Translations under genes and position numbers: made by a program
The notes under the pieces: model-generated
What the model was told of the DNA's origin: nothing
Databases searched by the model: none
The model's input: the letters and a program-made list of their open reading frames with translations, nothing else
Part shown: in pieces, positions 59,567-64,000 of the stretch
Layout: every line of letters begins with the position of its first letter
Position numbering within the stretch: position 1 is the stretch's first letter
NCBI GenBank assembly: GCA_963669435.1
Contig: OY770025.1
Span: 1,488,001 to 1,552,000 of the forward strand
Source: CALJFL01 sp963669435
Lineage (GTDB): Bacteria > Pseudomonadota > Gammaproteobacteria > Pseudomonadales > Halieaceae
Reading direction: 5' to 3'
DNA length: 64,000 nt

Positions 59567-61162
59567 ATGAGCCAGACTCAATCCACTGCCAACCAGCAGG
59601 AATTACAGGCACTGCTGAATAAAGGCTTCGCGGAACTTGCACGCGGCAGACTGGAGGCCGCCAGCAAGTGCTGTGAGCAGGCCCTGAAAATTCAACAGGA
59701 CCTGGTACCAGCCCACTTCCTGGTGGCGCTGGTCGCACAGGAAGGCAAAGACCGACGCACCGCATTCAGTGCCTTCCAGTCGGTGGTAAAGCTGGACCCC
59801 AATCACGGCGCAGCCTGGGCGCACCTGGCCAAGCTCTACATGAGTGAAGGCCAGGTCAACCTGGCGGATCGCGCATTGCGCGAAACCCTGCGTATTAAGC
59901 CCGAAGACCCGTTGGTACTGGATTTAATCGGCACGACCTTATCACTGATGGGAGAGTACGGCGCCGCCAGGGCTTTCTACACGCTGGCAACAGAGAAAAA
60001 GCCCGACCATCCACCGTTTATGCAGAACCAGGCAAACAACCTGGTTTACCACGGTGAAACTGACGCGGCCGACGAGGTGTTCCGGCGCATACTGAAAGTC
60101 CAGCCGGATAATCCACAGTCGCACTGGTCCCTGGCGTCATCGACCAAAGCCACTGATACGCAGCATATTGAAAAGATGGGCACGCTGGCGAAGAACCACG
60201 CCCATAACCCACGGGCGCAGGCGTTTTACTTTTACGCCATGGGCAAGGAGTACGAGGACCTGCAACAATGGGATGACGCGTTCGAGGCCCTCAGCGCCGG
60301 CGCGGCGGCCCGGCGACAGACTGTGGAGTACGACGAACCCGCTGAGATCGCCATGTTCGAGTATCTCCAGCAGCACTATGACCAGCACTGGTTCGATGGC
60401 GTTGGCGAAGGCAACCCAGATGCGTCGCCAATTTTCGTGCTGGGCCAACCACGCACAGGTACCACCCTGGTGGAGCGCATTATCACCGCGCACTCGCAGG
60501 TACACTCTGCCGGTGAACTGCAACAGTTCGGACTGGCGCTAAGACGCCTGGGTGACTACAACAACCCGAAGCGGTTTTCCGCCGAAATGTTTGAAGCCGC
60601 AAAGGCATTGGACCCTAAGAAGCTAGGCGGCATGTACCTGCAAACCAGCAGCAAAATGCGTGGCGATACACCGCGGTTTGTCGACAAACTGCCGCAAAAC
60701 TACCTGATGATCCCGCTGATCCTGGCCGCCCTGCCCAACGCAAAAATCGTGCACCTGGTACGCGGCCCCATGGATGCCTGTTTCGCCAGCTTCAAACAAC
60801 TGTTTGCCGACGCCTACCTGCACTCGTATGAGCAAACCGAGATGGCCCGGCACCACGCACGTTATCGACAGTTGATGGACTGTTGGCGAGAGCGCTTTAC
60901 CGGCCGCTTTTTCGATATCTCCTACGAACAAACCGCGCGGGACCTCGAGCCGAATGCCCGCGCACTGATCGATTACCTGGAACTGCCGTGGGAGGATGCC
61001 TGCCTGGAGTTCCATCAGCAGGACACCGCCGTATCCACCGCCAGCGCCGTGCAAGTGAGAGAACCAGCCCACACCCGTTCTATTGGTCGCTGGCGGCGCT
61101 ACGAGCAGCAATTACAGTCCATGCAGAGTGCTCTGCAGGCCGCGGGCGTACCTGCAGACTGA
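59567..61162 (+). CDS. TPR-repeat sulfotransferase-family protein
   Basis: The 531-residue product has several N-terminal TPR units (LLNKGFAELARGRLEAASKC, HFLVALVAQEGKDRRTAFSA, AWAHLAKLYMSEGQVNLADR), then a sulfotransferase domain with the PAPS-binding QPRTGTTLVERI (around residue 293), the 3'-phosphate site VRGPMDACFAS and DISYEQTARD. This architecture is common next to TonB-dependent receptors in marine bacteria. The acceptor (lipid, polysaccharide or protein) is unknown. Confidence 0.85.
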   Translation: MSQTQSTANQQELQALLNKGFAELARGRLEAASKCCEQALKIQQDLVPAHFLVALVAQEGKDRRTAFSAFQSVVKLDPNHGAAWAHLAKLYMSEGQVNLADRALRETLRIKPEDPLVLDLIGTTLSLMGEYGAARAFYTLATEKKPDHPPFMQNQANNLVYHGETDAADEVFRRILKVQPDNPQSHWSLASSTKATDTQHIEKMGTLAKNHAHNPRAQAFYFYAMGKEYEDLQQWDDAFEALSAGAAARRQTVEYDEPAEIAMFEYLQQHYDQHWFDGVGEGNPDASPIFVLGQPRTGTTLVERIITAHSQVHSAGELQQFGLALRRLGDYNNPKRFSAEMFEAAKALDPKKLGGMYLQTSSKMRGDTPRFVDKLPQNYLMIPLILAALPNAKIVHLVRGPMDACFASFKQLFADAYLHSYEQTEMARHHARYRQLMDCWRERFTGRFFDISYEQTARDLEPNARALIDYLELPWEDACLEFHQQDTAVSTASAVQVREPAHTRSIGRWRRYEQQLQSMQSALQAAGVPAD

Positions 61163-61348
61163 ATCTGCGGTAATACTGCCAATTCCCAATACCCACAGAC
61201 CTACACCATCGGGGTATATTATTCGCCGACCGCCTTGGTAATCTTTCAAGACCAAGAAAAACCCGCACTGAAACCGGACTTCCGTGCAAAAAAGCTGCGA
61301 CGGACCGCTATCCCAATAATTACTAAATGCATAGATACAGGGATCTCT

Positions 61349-63703
61349 ATGACTACCAGCCAAAAGAAAAACGCCCCGATGATGCGTAAGAAGGCCCTCT
61401 GTGGCGCGGTTTCCGCGACCCTGGTGGCTTCGGCGCTGAGTACACCCGCCTGGGCCCAAACCCTCGAAGAGGTGATTGTCACCGCCACCAAGCGCACCGA
61501 ATCGGTGCAAGACGTGCCACTGGCAATTACCGCCCTGTCCGGCGAGTTTGTCGACAAGGTCAACCTCAATGACGTGAAAGACCTGGTGGCCTATACCCCT
61601 GGGGTGACTGGTAATAGCCAGGACAGCTTTATCGACGCCATCAGTGTGCGCGGTATTCGCACCCAGGACTTTGGTGTAGGTGGTGACCCGTCTTCCGCCT
61701 TCTTCAAGAACGACCTGTACGAAGGCCGCAACGGTTCTGCCGTTACTAGCCTCTACGACTTAAGCCGCGTGGAAATTCTGCGTGGCCCACAGGGCTTTCT
61801 GTTTGGCCGCAGTTCTGTAGGTGGCGCATTTAGCGTGCACACCCAGCGCGCCAACCTCGATAGCAATGACGGTTACGTGCAACTGGACCTCGCCGAGCGC
61901 GACCACGCGGTGGCCGAGGGCGCAATCAATATTCCGATCAGCAGTAACTTTGCGACTCGCATCGCCGGTTACTACTCACAGGAAGACGGCTTTACTGAAA
62001 ACCTGTTCCCGTCTGAAGATCTGATCGAGCACGACAAGTGGGCGCTGCGCTGGTCTAACACCTATGAGACTAACAAGCTGTCGGTTTACACCACGGTCGA
62101 ATACGAAGAGCGCGAGCAGTCGGGCTCAGTCTACCGCGCGGCCACCGAAGGCGCTGCCTGGGAAGCACTGGAAGCGGCACTGGGACCGATTCAGGTGGAT
62201 GGCTCTGAAGAAGAAGTTGATGTCGACCGTATTAACGGCGACAACGATGATGCCGACATCCTCACCCTGGGCATGCGCATTGACTACGACTTCGAGAACA
62301 TGACCCTGACCTCGAACACCGGGTACAAGGATCACGACTACCTGTACAACGAAGATTACGACGGTACGCCGCTGAATCTGGAGACCTATCGTCAGGACCA
62401 GGAAGGTGACTACTTCCAGCAGGAGTTTCGCCTGACCTCTGCGACTGACGGCCCACTGTCATGGTACGCGGGTGTTTCGTACTATCGTGAAGAGATCGAT
62501 ACCACCTTCACCTTCGGCGTTAACGAAGACTCCATCTGTGCGTACTACGGCTATTACTACTATGCGCCAATGACCTTCAGTGGCTGTGAAGAGCTGTACG
62601 ACTACTACGGTTACGAGTTCACACCCAGCGCCACAGGCCAATTGATTGAGCCTGGCACTATCAAAGGTGAATACGAAGGCTGGGGCGCCTATCTGAACCT
62701 GGGCTACGCAATCACCGAAACATTTGATGTGGAAGTGGGCGTACGCTACACCAAGGACGAGAAAGACGTTTCTACCAACGTACCCACGCCGGAAAGTGAC
62801 CTGGGTGCGTACTGGGGCTTCGGCTTTTCAACCGTAGGCGAACTGGAGCACGACGAATCCTGGGACGACTGGACACCCCGCGTAATCGCACGCTGGTGGG
62901 CGGCAGAAGATCACATGCTCTACGCCAGCTACACCGCCGGATACAAGGCGGGTGGTTTCGACAGCTTTGTGGTCAGTAACGCTGCGGGTGATACACCGGA
63001 TTACGGCACGCTCGATCTCACTCCTGCGGACGGATTCCGCCCCAATACCTACGACCCCGAGGAAGTGGATTCCTTCGAGATCGGCCACAAGGGTACATGG
63101 CAGGACGGCAACATCATCTCCGACCTGACCGTGTTCTACTACGAGTACACCGACCTGCAGGTACCGGTGAGCACCGATACCGGTGCGACGGTCATCAAGA
63201 ACGTGGGTGAAGTCGAAGCCTGGGGCTACGAGTTCTCCCTGACCGCCGGCCTGGGCCAGTACATCACCGCTTATCTAGCGGTGGGTTACCTGGACAGTGA
63301 AGCCACCAAGCTGGACGCGATATGCGGACTGGAAGATCCCCTGGGCTGTGAAGGCTCGGATATCTTCTGGGCACCGGAATTTTCCGGCTCATTTGTTCTC
63401 ACCGGCGACTACCCCACCGATAACGGTGCCTTCATTGGCAACTACGAGCTGATGTTTGAATCGGAGCGTGGTGGCGGCTGGGAAGGTTTTAACTACACCG
63501 AGATCGATTCCTACGAGGAGATGAACCTGCGCTTCGGTTACGAATCCAACGACGGCTGGTTGATAGAAGCCTACGTGGAAAACCTCACCGACGAGTTCAC
63601 CTGGGACGGCATCAACAACAACGGCGGCAAAACCCCGGACCACTTCTTTGGCCCACGCCGCCCCAGAACCTACGGCGCGAGGATGCGCTACTCCTGGGAT
63701 TAA
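61349..63703 (+). CDS. TonB-dependent outer-membrane receptor with Tyr-rich insert
   Basis: The 784-residue product has a signal peptide ending in AWA, a TonB-box-like TLEEVIVTATKR, a plug domain (LVAYTPGVTGN, VEILRGPQGFLFGRSSVGG) and a 22-strand-type barrel. An unusual segment around residues 393-425 has CAYYGYYYYAPM and GCEELYDYYGYEF, with two Cys and ten Tyr. The barrel ends in YSWD rather than the usual aromatic last residue. The start is ATG 61349 with AGGGAT upstream. The ligand is not known; the sulfotransferase context hints at a sulphated compound, which is inference. Confidence 0.88.
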   Translation: MTTSQKKNAPMMRKKALCGAVSATLVASALSTPAWAQTLEEVIVTATKRTESVQDVPLAITALSGEFVDKVNLNDVKDLVAYTPGVTGNSQDSFIDAISVRGIRTQDFGVGGDPSSAFFKNDLYEGRNGSAVTSLYDLSRVEILRGPQGFLFGRSSVGGAFSVHTQRANLDSNDGYVQLDLAERDHAVAEGAINIPISSNFATRIAGYYSQEDGFTENLFPSEDLIEHDKWALRWSNTYETNKLSVYTTVEYEEREQSGSVYRAATEGAAWEALEAALGPIQVDGSEEEVDVDRINGDNDDADILTLGMRIDYDFENMTLTSNTGYKDHDYLYNEDYDGTPLNLETYRQDQEGDYFQQEFRLTSATDGPLSWYAGVSYYREEIDTTFTFGVNEDSICAYYGYYYYAPMTFSGCEELYDYYGYEFTPSATGQLIEPGTIKGEYEGWGAYLNLGYAITETFDVEVGVRYTKDEKDVSTNVPTPESDLGAYWGFGFSTVGELEHDESWDDWTPRVIARWWAAEDHMLYASYTAGYKAGGFDSFVVSNAAGDTPDYGTLDLTPADGFRPNTYDPEEVDSFEIGHKGTWQDGNIISDLTVFYYEYTDLQVPVSTDTGATVIKNVGEVEAWGYEFSLTAGLGQYITAYLAVGYLDSEATKLDAICGLEDPLGCEGSDIFWAPEFSGSFVLTGDYPTDNGAFIGNYELMFESERGGGWEGFNYTEIDSYEEMNLRFGYESNDGWLIEAYVENLTDEFTWDGINNNGGKTPDHFFGPRRPRTYGARMRYSWD

Positions 63704-63722
63704 GCTGACTTAAGCGAAACCG

Positions 63723-63758
63723 AAAAGGCCGTGTAGCGGGAGTTACACGGCCTTTTTT
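63723..63758 (+). terminator. Intrinsic terminator of the TonB-receptor gene
   Basis: AAAAGGCCGTGTA pairs with TACACGGCCTTTT around an 8-nt loop, followed by a T-run. It lies 20 nt after the stop and could work in both directions. Confidence 0.9.
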
Positions 63759-64000
63759 CATGCTTGTCACTTATCCAGACCGTGAGGCGATTAGCCTCAG
63801 AAAAGACCGGTTTTAACGTGACATCAGCACGTTAACAACGCCGCATACTTTCTAAACGTTTGATTTGTATAGAAACTTCAGACAAGCACACCTTGTACAA
63901 AGGGCCATCGCGTTTGATGTGCTACGTGACTTAGGCGCGTTGATTACATCGGTGTAACAGGAGTAAAGTGATGTAACACGTTGAGTTTAAGGACGAATTT
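63759..64000. promoter_or_regulatory. Gene-free end of the window with operator-like inverted repeat
   Basis: No gene starts in the last 240 nt. There is a perfect 8-bp inverted repeat, TTAACGTG (63813-63820) and CACGTTAA (63828-63835), with a 7-nt spacer, and a GAGGC/GCCTC hairpin near 63784. Two near-copies of GTGTAACA lie close to the end. The region probably regulates a gene beyond the window. Confidence 0.4.

Overview
The window looks like chromosome of a moderately GC-rich marine gammaproteobacterium, probably of the Halieaceae/Cellvibrionales group. This is an inference from gene content: several secreted lipoproteins, a TonB-dependent receptor beside a TPR-sulfotransferase, EpmB, a PA3496-like small protein, polyamine and glutarate catabolism, and the Bat operon. 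No rRNA, CRISPR array, insertion sequence, integrase or prophage block was seen. There is one tRNA, tRNA-Val(GAC). Genes are dense and several start at GTG or TTG; one appears to start at ATT.

Layout. 1-11.3 kb is an envelope and accessory region: the edge of an AraC-type regulator, a beta-helix/dihaem lipoprotein, a secreted protein with a C-terminal anchor beside a collagen-like protein, a YHS protein with a TAXI-like membrane-anchored binding protein, a serine-hydrolase lipoprotein, a multi-pass membrane protein and an HNH nuclease. 11.4-17.5 kb is a complete moxR-DUF58-DUF4381-VWA-VWA/TPR-BatD operon. 17.6-25.3 kb holds shikimate kinase, a candidate structured RNA, small proteins, MtnA, a glutamylpolyamine synthetase/oxidase pair, EpmB and an NTF2-like protein. 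25.4-31.2 kb holds tRNA-Val with two degenerate repeats on its 3' side, then a four-gene lipid-linked glycosylation cluster (GT-C, GtrA, GtrB-type GT2, membrane/TPR protein).

31.2-37.5 kb is an aa3/caa3-type cytochrome oxidase operon whose subunit II carries two c-type haem domains and which has two subunit-III-like genes and a SCO copper chaperone. 37.5-44.5 kb holds a Gfo/Idh oxidoreductase, a radical SAM protein, a DUF3391/HD-GYP protein lacking the His of its HD pair, heptose genes, a periplasmic methyltransferase-like protein and a candidate small RNA with a strong terminator. 44.6-49.6 kb is a phospholipid-synthesis operon (HAD-acyltransferase fusion, PlsB-like acyltransferase, GpsA). 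49.7-55.3 kb holds PBP7, a second TAXI-like membrane protein, a Tat-type aldo/keto reductase, FumC and an M48 lipoprotein protease. 55.3-58.7 kb is a glutarate-utilisation locus (CoA-transferase, GcdH, LysR regulator). 58.7-64 kb has a LuxR-type regulator, a TPR-sulfotransferase and a TonB-dependent receptor.

Most unusual signals: (1) four loci where the stop codon and flanking bases are reiterated as a short degenerate tandem repeat, often putting stops in all three frames; (2) an array of about 180-nt units beside tRNA-Val, seeded by a piece of the tRNA T-arm region, with hairpins preserved by compensatory changes; (3) a paralogous pair of TAXI-like binding proteins fused to a membrane helix and cytoplasmic helical domain; (4) two unassigned structured RNAs with plausible promoters; (5) an apparent AUU start codon.
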